Assembly: GCA_934045905.1 (NCBI GenBank)
Contig: OW203773.1
Coordinates: 20,881,246 to 20,945,245, forward strand
Direction: 5' to 3'
DNA: 64,000 nucleotides
Origin: Leuctra nigra
Lineage: Eukaryota > Arthropoda > Insecta > Plecoptera > Leuctridae
Each line of letters begins with the position of its first letter. Position 1 is the first letter of the stretch. The notes below the pieces were generated by a model. That model was not told where the DNA came from. It saw only the letters and a list, made by a program, of their open reading frames with translations, and searched no databases. The translations under genes and the position numbers were made by a program. Positions 12,130-26,700 of this stretch are shown in pieces.

Positions 12130-12303
12130 TGTAAGTGTTTTTAAGTGTCAAAAGTGTTGTGTTTTTACGTATTCGGTGTGAAATTGTATGTCGCTGTCGT
12201 TTTTTGACATTAGTGATCGTGCACAGTGCTATGGTGGTGACAAGTATTGCCGAATGGATTAGCTGGTTTACGATACACCGTGGTTAGATAATTGATTCCA
12301 AAG
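12130..12303 (+). other. Candidate noncoding leader exon (5' UTR)
   Basis: A strong donor CAAAG|GTAAGAT at 12304 ends a stretch without a useful ORF. The first coding exon has its own acceptor (TTGTTCTAG ending at 14683) only 17 bp before the ATG, so an upstream leader exon is needed. This is the best candidate. The 5' limit is a guess. Confidence 0.45.
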
Positions 12304-14683
12304 GTAAGATAATTACTGGTTTTTTTATTCTGTGGTGGCTTTTAACCTTATGTTATTTGAGGCGTGACAGCCTTTTGTCTAGAACAATGGGCAAATCTTG
12401 ATGGAATGGCCGCCTTTGTGGTTTGTTGCAATTTTTTGTGCGTGTTTGTGCGAATTTATTAAATTAGCAAAGGTGGATATTGTTATTTAATGAGAGTGCA
12501 TTGTCAGGTACGTACGCCCAGGATGTACTACCTACTTATTAATTAATATTTGATGCTTATGAAAAACATCCAAACCGAAGGTAAGGGAGGCGATTTTTAT
12601 TATAATAATGATATTTTTAATTACCTGTTACCAACTGTTACCTATCCCAAATTTTAATATCTCATTAGTCGACAGTCATTCAAAGAACATTGATAGTATT
12701 AGTATCTAGAGGAAAGTATTTAACATAAAATTTGACATAAAATAATATGATTCGTATGGATCTGTGGTATGATACAAAATATTTTAATCAGATCTAGCCT
12801 CGATAGATGACAGTTTAAAGTTCATGTTTCTCCAATATTTTACAATCATTTACTATCAAATTATCCTCTCTTTTGAAATGAATCAATGCAATATGATATT
12901 GACACAATTTAATAACGTTATCGAATCAAGAAACAGGTTATAACAGATAGTGTCTGAATAAATCTTGAACGAATGGTGTGGTCACTGATTTGAATGATTT
13001 TATTCTTGCACCTGTCCACTGGTCGCAAGGCCACAGGTGGCTTTAGTTCGAGCCCCGGTAGAAATACCGTCATGAACGTGACTGAACCTTTGTGAAGGAT
13101 GTTTCAACTACTTTCGCTTTGGGATGCTACTTTTTTGTGTCATCCACATTTCAAAATTCAAGTTCGTTGATGTCCGTAATCATTATTATCTTGCCTAAAG
13201 CAAACACGTTATGTCAACGTCAATGCCTATTGTAAGATTTGGACTTTCATCTTGTTGCTAGGGGGTTGAGGAAAAAATGCTGTAGCTAAACATAACTATT
13301 TTAGTTCTTTGAGAAAGTTAAAATCAATGGTAAAAATGAATTTTATTGAAAGGGAGAAAGGTGCACCAGAAAACATAATTTGTTGGCCCATATTATGTAG
13401 GTAATTAAAAATTAAATCGATGTAATTCTGAAACCATTTCACTGTCATAATGGCATGGATCTGATATGATACAGACCGAAATGATTTGGCTTGCGTTATA
13501 GAAAATCGGGCTTAAAATCCTCAAGGGTTTGCTTAGATATTCACAAATGGAAATAGGTACATTATAATGTGTAAAAAGTTTGTGCAATGTAATGTAAATA
13601 ATAGTGTGGAAAATTTTCCAATCGAACCACCCGAGTTGAACCAGGTAGAACTTCTATAAATCACCCCAGAACCAGCCCGCATTCTTCGAAACCACCCCAA
13701 AAGTCAGCAAACATCCCATGCAGCAATATTCCCACGCTCGGTCCATCCTGAATCAATACCTACTGATAATAACAACTGATTTAGTGCGCTTGTATCTTTC
13801 ATCTGCATGAGGCTGTATAATGAGCTAATGGAATGACAGTTTGTTTTGTCTCGTATTGACAGTGAGGGGCAACATGGGGGTAGTTTCCACCCCCTCGCTG
13901 TGTGTGATGTCCTGCGGGGCGGCAAGCTCTGTCTAGACCATGGGGGGGGGGGGGGGGGGGGGGCACTCTACTAGATACCTACAAGAGAAGTGTCGCATTT
14001 TCTCATTGCGAAGTGGTGTGAAATGGTATAATTTGAACACAGGACCTCTTGTCTTTAGTAGGTAGGTACGACACCTACCTAGAACAGTTTATAAATAATA
14101 ACAAAAGTAGAAAACAGTTCACCCTTAAATATAAAAAAAGTATCCTTTAATAATCAGACAATTCCCTTAAATATTGTCATAATAGGTACCTACCTACCTA
14201 TTCAATTACTTAAATGACGTAAGGAAGGTACACTTGGCCATAAAAAGTTTGGTTCTAGCAAATTTGAATGATATTCCATAATCAATGCTTGAATTATTAT
14301 CATTGAAATGAGAGGTCACCTACATACTAGAGTGAGACAAGGAGATCGCTTGGACTGACTTCTGATGGTGCAAAATCTAACAAATTCCTTCAATCAGATT
14401 TATTGAACGATCATTTTTTGTTATGTATGCCAAGTAGCCTATCTAATTTAAAGCGAATAGGAAAAGGTAGATATCCAACCATCCAGGTATCCAGGTAGAA
14501 TCCAACCATATTGTGCATTTTTCATTAAACGTAGGTCTAGGCAAAATTTACTTTTTCACGAAATTAATTTTCAAAAGTGCGATACCTACATTATAAGTTG
14601 TGACCCCTCTGTCAACGGCTACCACTAGAGAAGCGGCATCCACACCAAAGGGCTCCATCCCCTGACACATCATCTTGTTCTAG
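12304..14683 (+). other. Leader intron of the large gene
   Basis: The donor is GTAAGA at 12304 and the acceptor is TTCTAG at 14683. It contains a G22 homopolymer at 13942-13963 and a weak tRNA-like remnant near 13052-13068 (TTCGAGCCCCGG). Nothing else was recognised. Confidence 0.45.
13942..13963 (+). repeat. G22 homopolymer
   Basis: Uninterrupted run of 22 G. It may form a quadruplex, and it is also a likely site of sequencing or assembly error in length. Confidence 0.95.
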
Positions 14684-14764
14684 CTCCGGGCAGCGGCAAT
14701 ATGGCGGCCACCCCACGTGTCCTGGGGGCTCTGGTGCTCGTGTCAGTGTTAGCCAGCGCGCATG
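14684..14764 (+). CDS. First coding exon: ATG at 14701 and signal peptide
   Basis: The acceptor TTGTTCTAG ends at 14683, 17 nt of 5' UTR follow, and then ATG sits at 14701 in the context GGCAATATGG. It encodes the whole signal peptide and ends after the first base of G22 (donor G|GTGAGT at 14765). The first ATG is the only start giving a hydrophobic leader. Confidence 0.87.
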
Positions 14765-17700
14765 GTGAGTCATTGAATACACTAAATACATTAGTAATTA
14801 TCCACCAGTGGGGTTAGCAGTGCCTGGGGGATTAGACAAGCGTGCTGGAGACTGATTTATAGAGGATCTTTCTAGTGGCGTGTATTACATCCCAATATGT
14901 TGCGTCCATGGATGTGCCCTTGCTGAAATAAATGAAAACATTAATTATTATAAGTCTGTACAAGATCTTGGCAAAATCTTACAGCGATTGCTGAAACTTT
15001 GCTAGTAGATCTTGCCAAGATGTAATTATTTTTTAACATTTGTCAACAATTGTTGAAACAATGCATACTAATTTACCTAGTGGGTTTTAGCTTAGTTATT
15101 TAGTCTAAGGTTTTAGCATCTCCTCAAGCACCAATAAACATTTCTGTCCCAAACTAACTCCATAGGTAGGTAGATAAAATTTCTTACTACTTGAGCACTT
15201 AGCAGTCAGTTGATCAAATCAGAAATTAGCAAAGCAATGCTAATTTGTTGATGCCATGCTAGTTTACATTTAGCCTGATTGTACTTGATACAATTTCTTG
15301 AACAACTTCAGTGTCACATTAGCACATTTCATACAATTTCGTATAAATTCATGAAGCATTTTCTTGTCAACTTAATATTATTAGACCATGACTAATTTCA
15401 ATCAAGAAATGTCACAGAAGTTGAACAAGAAATTGCACCGTGTAAACTGGGCTTTAGAGCTTTGTCTTTTACTACACCTTTATTCTTGACTTTCGGATAT
15501 CAGAGCATCAAGCACAGGTTTCCTAATAGTGTGATATCATATATGAGAGCTTGACATTATTTGCTGATTCAAGGAGTGGATGGAAGAAGACTTCGCACTC
15601 AGTGTTGATATAACACACAGGACAGGATATTAGTCAGCAGAAATAATCTGCCAGCCTCACCTGTTCAGTCGCTACCTGAATCAACAGTTCACAGGGACTT
15701 CTTCGACTCGGGTTGGGTTCGAATCTGTTGGACTTAGACTTTGTGCCTCAGTGTGTCGCACTGTTCTGCAGCGAGGCTAATGGCGACGGATGAATGATTA
15801 TGATGATGGTTGGGAGAGATGATGAATAATAGGTAAGGATGGACGGTGAGAAGGCCTGTTATTGGGGCGCCTTAGAAGCAATTGCCTCTCGACTGAGGAA
15901 ATCACGAGAAAAGTCTACTTTAGCAAAAGACTTTAGCAACAGTGTTGCTAGCAACTTTAGCAACACTTCTTTACAAAAGAATCGAAAAATTTTTGATCGA
16001 AAATTTTTATCGATAATTTTCAAATGAAAATTTTCAAGACCTGTTGAAAATTTTTATGAAAATACTCAAATACAGAGGACCTTTCAGCATATTTTCAATT
16101 TTTTTTTAAGTATTAATGGAGGTGTGTTACATTATTAATGCGTGATAGAAATACGTTTAAAAATGTCGGTGCACCAGAAAAAAAAATTATCTTCCTCAGG
16201 ATTCAAAACATTTAAAATTTTCATGAAAAATGTCATGAAAAATCCCAGTTTACTAGCTGTGTTTTATTGGCTGTTGCCAAGGCAAGGTTTCAATTCAACC
16301 AATAAATCCTTCCGCTAACTTTATCGGGACTGTACAACCGGGCCTAAGAAACAGAAAATGTTGTCTTAATCAAGTAAAGTAAACTAACCCCATCACAGCA
16401 TCATCATCCTCCCCCGGCATTATAACTCCATGCCACGACCGATGACTAATGATTACCTACTACTCCTGACGTCTGCTAAATATTATTGTTTGTTCCCACT
16501 GCACCGCAGGCCGGTTGCAACCCCTGCGTTCCAAACAATAACAAACCCCTTGTGCAGGCAATATCAGCTGATTCATCAATCATGTGGCCCAATCATAAGG
16601 GGAATAGAATAAATACCATTCAATTACACAATTAAATTGGGAGTTTGAATACAGTTTTTGAGTTTTTGAATTGTGGAATGTCCACTCAATACCTAAGCAA
16701 AATCTGACTTGATGGGCTAGGCGAAATAGCACAAAATTGCAAAATTTTTGGGAGTTTTACTCGGTTTTAATACCTACAGTTTTATTATTTTTTTTTATCT
16801 AGTTAGCTCTGCTTTTCAAAAATTTCATGCATAGGTACCGTACGATCCTATATCTAATATCTATTCATGTTATGATAATAGATATAAGGATCACGGTACT
16901 GCATATGAAATTTTTTGAAAAGCAGAGCTAGATAATTTAAAATGTGGTCTATAAGCAAAACCTAACTTGGTGATGGGCTAGGCAGATAATACCATCAGGA
17001 AGTGAGTGATCACTAAAATATCTATCAGTAGGCATTCTGTTCAACGTTAATGAGATTGAGTCATTTTGTTAAATGTTTCCCGTCTCTCAAGAACTTCTTT
17101 GGACGTTATTTGCAGGTATTTTTTTTAGTAATGTTTTCGCAATGTTCTGCAGCTAGGCTAATGGCGACGGATGAATGATTATGATGAAGATTGGGAGATG
17201 ATGATGAAGAGTAGGTGAGAATGGATGTTGGGAAGGAGACGGTCGTGGCCTATTAGTAGGGAACCTTCCCATCATTTGCCCCACGACTGATGAGAAACCA
17301 CGACCAATTCTCAGACAGGATTGATGGCCGTGGGAATCGAACCCGGGGCCTCCATGAAACAAAACAAACTTAAAAAACAATCACTCAAAATCAAAATAAA
17401 CCAATTTCGTAAATTACCAAATCTCAAAATGACTCACTTTCCCTAACATGAAAACATGCCTCAGCGAAATTATCTCCCACGAAAACCGTCCTCTGATTTG
17501 TGTTGAACGGTTAACTTTAACCATGATTAATGACGGAAGGTTTGTTAAGTTGATTTGAAGTTATATTTCCTATAGGAAAGCTCTCCCCTCAGCTTTGCCT
17601 ATTAAAAGTCCATTATTTAGCCATGTGATGTGAGCATAACGTATGCTGATTGATGAATTGTTGCGAGCTGCAGTTTATAGCGGCCGCTTTAGGTGGCGTA

Positions 17701-20700
17701 TGAGATATCATGGGGACAGATTGCAGCGTTGGGGTTGTAAGGCACATTATTGCAATCGCATTGCGTATTGGAAAGGGTTGGGGTAGATATGGTGATTTTT
17801 AATGATTGCGATTGATTATTGGAATGAGATTATTTAAACAAATTATTTTCTTGTAGTGGGTCGGGGGGAGGGGGGTGAATTCAAATGATGACTACTTTTA
17901 GTGTTAGGAATTGTCATGATATTTTTCAATGTTCGGAATTCTATTAGTTTTCATCCAAAGACAATGTAGGTTCTATACAGTATTTCAATTTCAAATGTCA
18001 GAAATTTACAAAATAAATTATTTTAGTGATGTGTATACACAAAATTACCTATAAGTTTCATCTTTAAATACGATTCAACAGATGATATCTATTTCAGAGC
18101 ATTTTCGGAGAAATTTCCGAAATTCTTCGAGAAGTTCAGAAAATATCGTTGCTTGATCGTTGAAAAATATGAATTTGTTTATAACTTTTGGCGGCTATGT
18201 CAGTGTAATAAATTTAGTCGAATCCTACCTATTTCATAGATTTATTACAGAAAAGAATGGCATTACCAAACATTGTTTAGACTACAGATAGCGTTGCAAA
18301 AAGTACAGACAGAGCCACCTAAGCTGTGGGAAGGAAGCTTACCTTCCTTACCTTACCTACGCATTATCACTCCTTAAAATTTACACAAGTTTGTCTAATG
18401 TTGATTCGCCTACAAAATATTAATAATAAAGTGTTCACAATTTCACTGAATCTGATCACTATATTAATTTGCGCGACTTAGTTCTGATTCCAAAATATTT
18501 TGAGTACTACATTTGTTGACATTGGATCGGTTGCTAGGTCACGGCCAATGATAAAAATGAAACAGTTGAAGATCATTCCCTCAAAAGTTGCTTATTTCTT
18601 TCACTCGTGGCGCTGGGGGTTTGAACAAAAAAATCTCAATCAATCCTGCTTTCCTTACTTTTAGTTATGCTCAGTGACATCTTAAAAACCTAACAACGCA
18701 TTCTTTTTCCACGAAATGGAATCTTTTTTATTCGCCGGCTATATTTGAAATGTCATCCATCGAGTAAGACATCATGAAAGACAGTAACATGGCGGCAGTA
18801 TTTATATCCCACAGCCCACCGAAGTGACTGTGTCGACAAGCGCGATGACAGGCGGCGGAGAGACACAAGGATTGATTACCAGAAGGCGGTGACAAGGACG
18901 CTGGAATGCCGGCTAAGTGGCAGGGAATGATTCCTTCCCTTCCCAGAACCATGTTTATTAATGGCTGCCGTCGTTCATGGGTTTTAATTAGGTAGTGTTT
19001 TTGTGGTGATAATGTGAGACGTGAATGTGTGATGTTTATGTATTATGTGACGATTGGGAGGGTTTATTCTCGACTTTTATGACCAGTGATGTATTTATGG
19101 GAGGGTTTCCCCTTGGGATGACACTAGCCAGGAAATATCTAAAAAGATAATCGAAAATGTGGGAGCCTGGTTTTGTAATTAGTTGCACATGCGCGGTAGT
19201 CGTCGGTAATAAGTGATTTAGGTAGGTCAATGTAAGGTCAAATGAAGCCACTTTCAGTTTCAGAGGAGATACCCGTACCATAGAATAAAGAGACTGTGGT
19301 GTTATTGTTCCAATTTCAAGTTTTCATTGGTGGTCGGCTTTTAAATTTCTTCTGCTTAGTTAAATTTTTAGAAAAAATTGTGTCAAACTTTTAAGTGTAT
19401 TTACTGCCTACATACCGTTGACATTTTTGTGTGGGAAAGTTTCAATATGAGAATTTAGTTAATATATTACAATATTATGAGGTTAGGTACTACAGAAATG
19501 AACCTTACATATTTTAAATTTCATATTAGTCACTTGTAAAAAAATCGAATTTATGATTTTGTCCGGAGTCTTTCCCCAATTTTTTTCTACTTTTCAGTCG
19601 TCGACCCTTCTCACTGTACCCACAGAAATTGATCACTGTCTAAAATCATCAATACAATCGTCACAATATGTCAAAATATACCCTTTATGGTCGTTCCACA
19701 ATGCTATAAGGGTGAAATCTAATACATTACCACTAGGCATCACAACAATAATGAAAAAGTTATCCGATGCATCTGACTGTACAAAAAAAGTTCAATATCA
19801 TTTCTTCGATTCCCATTAGGTAGTTTGTATATAAATTGATATTAAATGAACACATACCATAAAAGAGATACCATCCTGGTAGCCATACAAAGCAGCAGAA
19901 GATTTGTATCTCCATCCTCTATAGAAAAAGCAGTCTATTATTTATAACCTCACCCCTTTGAAAAGCGTCAGGTAGAGCCTGCGCGATAAATCTGTTGTAA
20001 AGATTTAAATCCCGTCTTTCAATGTGGTTGCTTGCCACAGTGACAGATATCTACCCCACATCTGGGTTTAATGGACTGTACGAGGTCCTCTAATGAACTC
20101 TGACGTATGTGAATGAGTGACACGCCCCTTTGGCTTCTTCTCACATGGCATACCGTTCCTCAGATCAAGATGATGTTTCACTCACATTATTCAATTTCTT
20201 ACGTACGGATTATTTCGGATTATTTATGTACGATTTATTGAAAATAATTTAAAATTTACTACGTTTTACGAGTGGAACCACATTTTAAATGATGGAAAGG
20301 TTGCTACTAATAGGCCACGACCGCCTCCTCCCCACCGTCCATCATTGCCTATTCTGCATCATCATAATTAATCGGCGTATTTTTGAAAAATTTCAACACT
20401 AACGTACCTACAGTAGTTAGCGTTGAAATTTTTCAATGTTTAGAAGTTGATCAATTTTCACCCATGGATCAATTTGTATTGCAAAAGATGCATTTTAGCG
20501 ACGTATTTTGAATTGTAACGAATTACATTTATACAGAGATAAAAGTAGATAGGTACAGATACAGAACAGATACACAGATGTATAGACAGAAAGAAGACAC
20601 AGAAAGTTGGTCGGCCCAGATTTCAAGTTTCAATTTTACAAAAGGTGACACCTACCTCAAAAGTAAAGTTGAGCCGGAAATTCTTAATATTTTTTTTTTT

Positions 20701-23700
20701 TTTTTTTTTAATAATGAACATTTTTCTATGCAAATTTTCATGTTCCAACAATAACCACACATCGATATCGGCGCACCCTGGTGACAAACTACAAACGAGC
20801 TAGCTGTAGATGCAACATTAACCTCTAGCCGACATGCACGGGGGAACGAAGCCTCCGCATCAGATAAGAACCTAGAATAAAACCACGTCGACATTGAACA
20901 GGGCGGGTATCTATCTCCAGGCGAACACAATACGTTCGAGTTCATTAAATAGGAGTTAGATTAACAGCCGCCAGAACACAGATGTCCCCGAGGAGATTTG
21001 TCAGTTGTCAACTCGCTGTTCGAACAGATCGAGTGGTGTTGAGTTGAACCTTAGAGGTGAACGTTAGGGATAATGTTTACTAAATATCGCTATAAATATG
21101 AACGAGTCAAGTTAGGAAATGTGCGAAAAATATAACCATGAAGCTAATTTTTTATTCGAGCAATAGGTACCTTTATATAAACACCCCAAATTCGCGGAAA
21201 ATCTGAAAAAATATAGACATTTCAGAATTTCCACGATTTTGGGCAGTAGGTACACTCCTGGACACGGAAAATGGTCCGCAGTCAATATTCCACTCGACTC
21301 CTAGGCTAGTATTTATTATTTATTTAAATTCATTTTTCGGCCCTAAACTCACACTCCGGTCTCTGTGTCAAAAAGTTACCTATATACATTAAAATAAATG
21401 TTAAATACTAGCCGTAGGTAGTGTCACTTGAACATTTGACCGCGGACCAATTTCATTGTCCAGGAGTGTACTCTATCTAACGATTTAAGTTATGATATTG
21501 GAAAAATATTAGCACAGCTAATTTTTAGTCGAGCAATATAAACACTAACGTATGCAAAGACAATTTTTTCCCCCCAAACTCAAGAAAAATCTGAAAAAAG
21601 AAACAGTTCTGATTTTCCACGGTTTTGGGCACAAATGTTGTGGTGGTACACTTTTTAGGTACTATTACTAAAAAGGTCGACTAACAATTAGCTATGCTAA
21701 ATTTTTCACATTTTCGGAACAAAAGTTATGACGATATCCAGGAAATATTATTTAGAAAATATAGAAACATTTTTTTAAAATACCTATTGAACAATTTTCA
21801 TGTCAATTATCTTGGCTAGCGACTGTTGAATGATTTAGATGCTGTCAGGAGGCCATATCTAGATAGCTATTGACGTTTTGAAACCGTTTTAGTTACTTTT
21901 GCATTGTATAAAACTTGGAACAGTTGACAAAGTTACTTGCATTCAACTTTTTTTTTAACAGTAACGGTTTCAAAACGTGAATCTCAAGAATTGGCCCCCA
22001 GAGGATATACACGGTGGGAAGGAGGCGGTCGTGGCCTATTATAAGGGAACCTTCCCAGCATTTGCATCTCGACTGAGTAGAGATGTAAAATTTTACCGGT
22101 AATTTAAAAAATGGTAATATTACCGGGAATATTACCAAAATCTGGTAAAATTGGTAATATTGGAAAAAATTTGAGTTTCGGGTACAAAACGATCATGGTT
22201 CATTTACGAGCTACTTCTCTGCCTATTATGAGTGTATACATTTAATACGAATTTCCATGTTCTTTCATAAGATAATTAGACTATTCTCTTGTGTATTGGA
22301 AAAGATTCAATGATGATGGAGAACAATGACCACCAATATTTGATGTGTTAACTTTATAAGATCCAGTTTAAAATACAAAATGTACCTAGTTGGTACCCAC
22401 TCCAGTAAAAAAAAAAAAAAGGTAATATTAAACCGTAAAATTGCTTGGTAATATTACCGATTTACATCTCTACGACTGAGTGAAACCACGACAAATCCTC
22501 AGTCGCAGGGATTGAACCCGGGCCTCTGCAGTTCAACTCGCGGCGTCCTGAACTTATTTCGTGACTTTCCTGAGCCTTCATAGAACTGGTTTCGACTTCG
22601 AATTTGAGACCGGATCATAAAAGCTGAATATGAGAAATACCGGAAGTAATTCCACGTCCATATAAAAATGTTACAAGCCATAACGTTTATGACTTACGCG
22701 GCCACAAAAGAATTACTATGCAATAAAATGTTAAGATCCCCTCAATGTATACGAAGTAGACCAAGAATAACTCGGTATCTATATGTATTCTTTAGGTGTC
22801 TTATTTTGATAGTTACAATATGATATTTTGTTGACTTCAGATACCTAGTACACAAATTTAATTAAAACCATTCTTGGTGTCCAAAAATAGTGTTTTTGTA
22901 AGAAAATAAAGGAATAAAATACCCCAAAAAACAAAACAAAATTGTGTCTTTCGTGAAGTTCGAAAATTAGCTGTTTTTAAAATATTCTAATGTCCGTTGA
23001 GGGTAAAATACAAAATTTCCATTAGGTAGTACCTACCGCCAAATATATCAACCACCCCTATAGATTTACGTCGCTACTCGCACATTACAGTAGTAATTCA
23101 ATTTTGCGAACTTTCTACAGATCTATGTAACGGATCATTATTTGTAAATTACTTAAAATTGAACTATTGTATTAAATACACTAAAAAAACACTTAAAAAT
23201 AATACGCCCAGGGAGTTTGTTGGTAATGGTAGGTACTTGAGTGTAAGCAAGGGGTGTTACTTTGGGTATAAACTTGTCCCTAGGCATATGAGTGCAATCT
23301 GTCCAGCTACATCTCTGTTATTTGCGCGCAATGGTTTCCAATGTGTCTAAATTGCTTAGTTAAGCTGGCATGCGATCTGAAGAAGTGACCTGTCTGCGCC
23401 TCCCACCCATCTCTCAAGTGAACGCGTCACAGGAAGAACATCAGTGTATAAAACTTCAGCCAAGCCCTCGAGATGGGTTTCAAACACGACAATATGATCA
23501 ATAGTTTAGGTAATATTGTGGCCAAGCCGAGCAAATGAAAGGGAAAAAACTGTTAAAAATATGTAGTTATTAGTTTGCCGCCAAGTTTTCTAACTAAAAA
23601 TATAAGATTTTTAAGAGGGCTTAGTAGAGAGCGTGGCCTTGAAGAGTTTTTTAGTCGATTTTTATCAATATCTTTTACCAATGTAATTATTAACAAAATA

Positions 23701-26700
23701 GGGCTTTGTACGAATTCAGAACAGTTCAATGAAAATAATTTCATAGTTTGGAATAAGTTATTAGTTTTATTTTGTCCAACAGATGTTTAGTGCCATAATT
23801 TTACTAATTTTCTGGCACTAAACATCTGTAGGACAAAGTAAATCTAATAAACCATTACAAGCTATGGAATTATTTTCATTGAACTGTTCTGAATACTCAC
23901 AAAGCCTTATTTTGTTAACAATTACATTGGTAAAAGATATTGATAAAAATCGATTAAAAATCTCTTCAAGGTCAAACTCACTACCCAGCCGTTTTAATCC
24001 GAATTATTTAAAAGATAACACTTTTATTATTAATAATAAACACTGTGAATATAAAATGATCGTCACTTGGACATTGCATTAATTCCAATAAGCGTAACAT
24101 TTTATACATATTGTTATCACTCTTAATTTATGATGGGCACGTGTTTATATTAAGTCTTGTGACCATTTTGAAAATTTTCTAACATTTGCTCATCATTTTA
24201 ATATTTTAATATTTTAATTCAAAGTATACAATATTTCAACAACAAATACCTACAATAGTATCGCATTACCCATTGATACCTAAATGCATTATTAAAAAAA
24301 TGTTTGGAACTAGAAGTATGATAGCAAATTCTGAATATTTGTAACGCCATCAGAAAAATAGGTTGTTAAAGCACTCGCCAAAATTTAAAAAAAATCCAAA
24401 GTCAACTTCATCTATTATACACAGGAAATTGCCGTTGAAAACACATGTTTAACTGAAAACTGCATGTCAGTGTTTGTTTACTATGCTCGTGGCCGCTGTG
24501 CGCTACCGCCCCGCCGCGCTATTTCCGTCTCCGAGCACACGGGGCGGCTGTAACATGGTTTTAATGAGCCGCATGTGCCAGGCTTGTCGTCGACTCAAAT
24601 AGCTCCTGAATTATATCTCTTCCATGAGCAGGAAATTTCATTTCTTACGCCACAGTTTTTACGACACATTTCATTCGGATTTAAAATCTCTGTCTCTTTT
24701 TTATGTTGTCGCAAGGTAAGTACTTGAAAGTGTTCCAAAAGAGGGTGAAATCACGCTCTTTTGCAGGTCACGGCAGGTAAATACAACGTTTGTACGATCA
24801 CGCTGACATTTTGCATGGGATTTGAAAACCAAAACGTTAAATTTTTGAAAAAATTTCACGAGTAACCAGAAATTTTATAAATTATTCTAAAAATCTTATT
24901 CTACATTTATATTTGAATTTGAGATCTATTGAGAACAATTGAAATCATGTTCAAGGGGTAGTAAAGGTAATTCAAATTACTTATGCCATAAAATTATTGT
25001 TAAACTTTAAGGGATGCGTTTTATCTACCTGCATGCATATAAATTTACAGTTTTAATATGTTTATTATTCAACTTTACATTTATTTTGTATTATTCTACA
25101 ATACACTCTTATTTTAATATTAAAAACTAAGATAACATATTTAATAAAGTACTGAATATGACATAAGCCATAGAAATAAAATTAATTACATATACATTTA
25201 CAGCTGAATTCAAATGACATCGGGTTATGAACAGTGTTGTGACTTATCTAGATAAAATTATCTAGATAATTATCTAGATAAATATTTTGTATCTATTATC
25301 TTATCTAGATAATTAAATAATTGGTTATCTTTATCTTTATCTAGATAAAAATATTGTTATCTATTGGCAATTATCTAGATAAAAAATATAAAATTCAAAA
25401 TGCACTTGTGTGTATGAACATGCACAAACCTCAAATGTCAGATGATATGAAAAAGGAAAATCATCTTCATTTAGTCACATTAGTTGGCTTGTTTTGACGG
25501 CCCCATTTTTTAAAAACTTGAGTTTCAAATTTAGGATTCGAAAAAAATTGGGGAACAGTAGTATTTGGTAAAAAAAATATCTATTATCTATTACTATTAT
25601 CTAGACAATAATTTTTTATCTTTATCTATTATCTAGATGATTTCTTAGAAATTTATCTATTATCTTATCTAGATAAATATTTGGCAGGTTATCTTTATCT
25701 TTATCTCGATACAAATAAAATTATCTAATCACAACACTGGTTATGAATAGAGTAAACGCTGCAAACTGTCACAAAAGTAATCGTGCACAGACCCGGATAA
25801 AAAGCGCACTGTAATGTGACTATGAAAACATCCACCTACATCGCGAGACCAAATGCGTGCAGATATCTTCACAACATATTTACCTACCCTGCTCGTCGAC
25901 TCGTAAATCCTCTTGGCACATCTCCTGCCAGACTGTGACGTCATTACCAGCCAGCCGGGATTATAATTCACGTATTCAAGTGTTTTACATGACACCGCAT
26001 TGGTGTCTTGCCCACACGGCTAAATGCTGCTCAAATCTCCGCCTACGTTGAAGCGAGAGGCGACCTTATGGCCGGCAAGCTGTAAGGGTCAGTTTGTAAT
26101 GGCTAGCTGTTGGAAACTCGACCTTACGGGGATTTGCAATAAGGGTAAATACTCCGTGATTACTGAGGCTATTTTATTATTTGACTATTTAGCGACCTTT
26201 AACGAGACAGATTTGCCAATGTAAAGTCGAGGGGTGAACAACTAAAATAGTCAGTGTACCTACACTTAAAAAAAAAAATCAAATCAAAATCAAAAAATAT
26301 CATAAAAATCAAAGAATAAAAATAATCAAAGAAAAATCAAAAAATCAAAGAGAAATAAAAAAAAATAATATTTAAATAATCAAAAAATTATAACATTTTT
26401 AAAAAAATCACAAAAAATTAAAATTACAAAAATCTAAAAATAAATGAAGAAACATAAAATAAAAAATCATGTGTACCTACACTAAAATGTCGAGTTGTTT
26501 ATCCCTCCAGTAAAAGTGGATAATTTCAAAACATTATTATTTATTATTAACTCTGTATGACAGTGTGAATAAAACATTTTATAAACAAAACGCTCCGGAT
26601 TCGATTTTCTTGTCGTCCTGGCGAATATTGTACGTGGTTTTCCCTTAGTCGTGCGGCAAATGTTGGGAAGGTTCCCTACTAGGCCACGACCGCCTCCATC

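Noticed and set aside
23553..24082. Two related short ORFs suggesting a duplicated gene
   Set aside because: They are the two arms of a foldback palindrome, with no splice or coding support.
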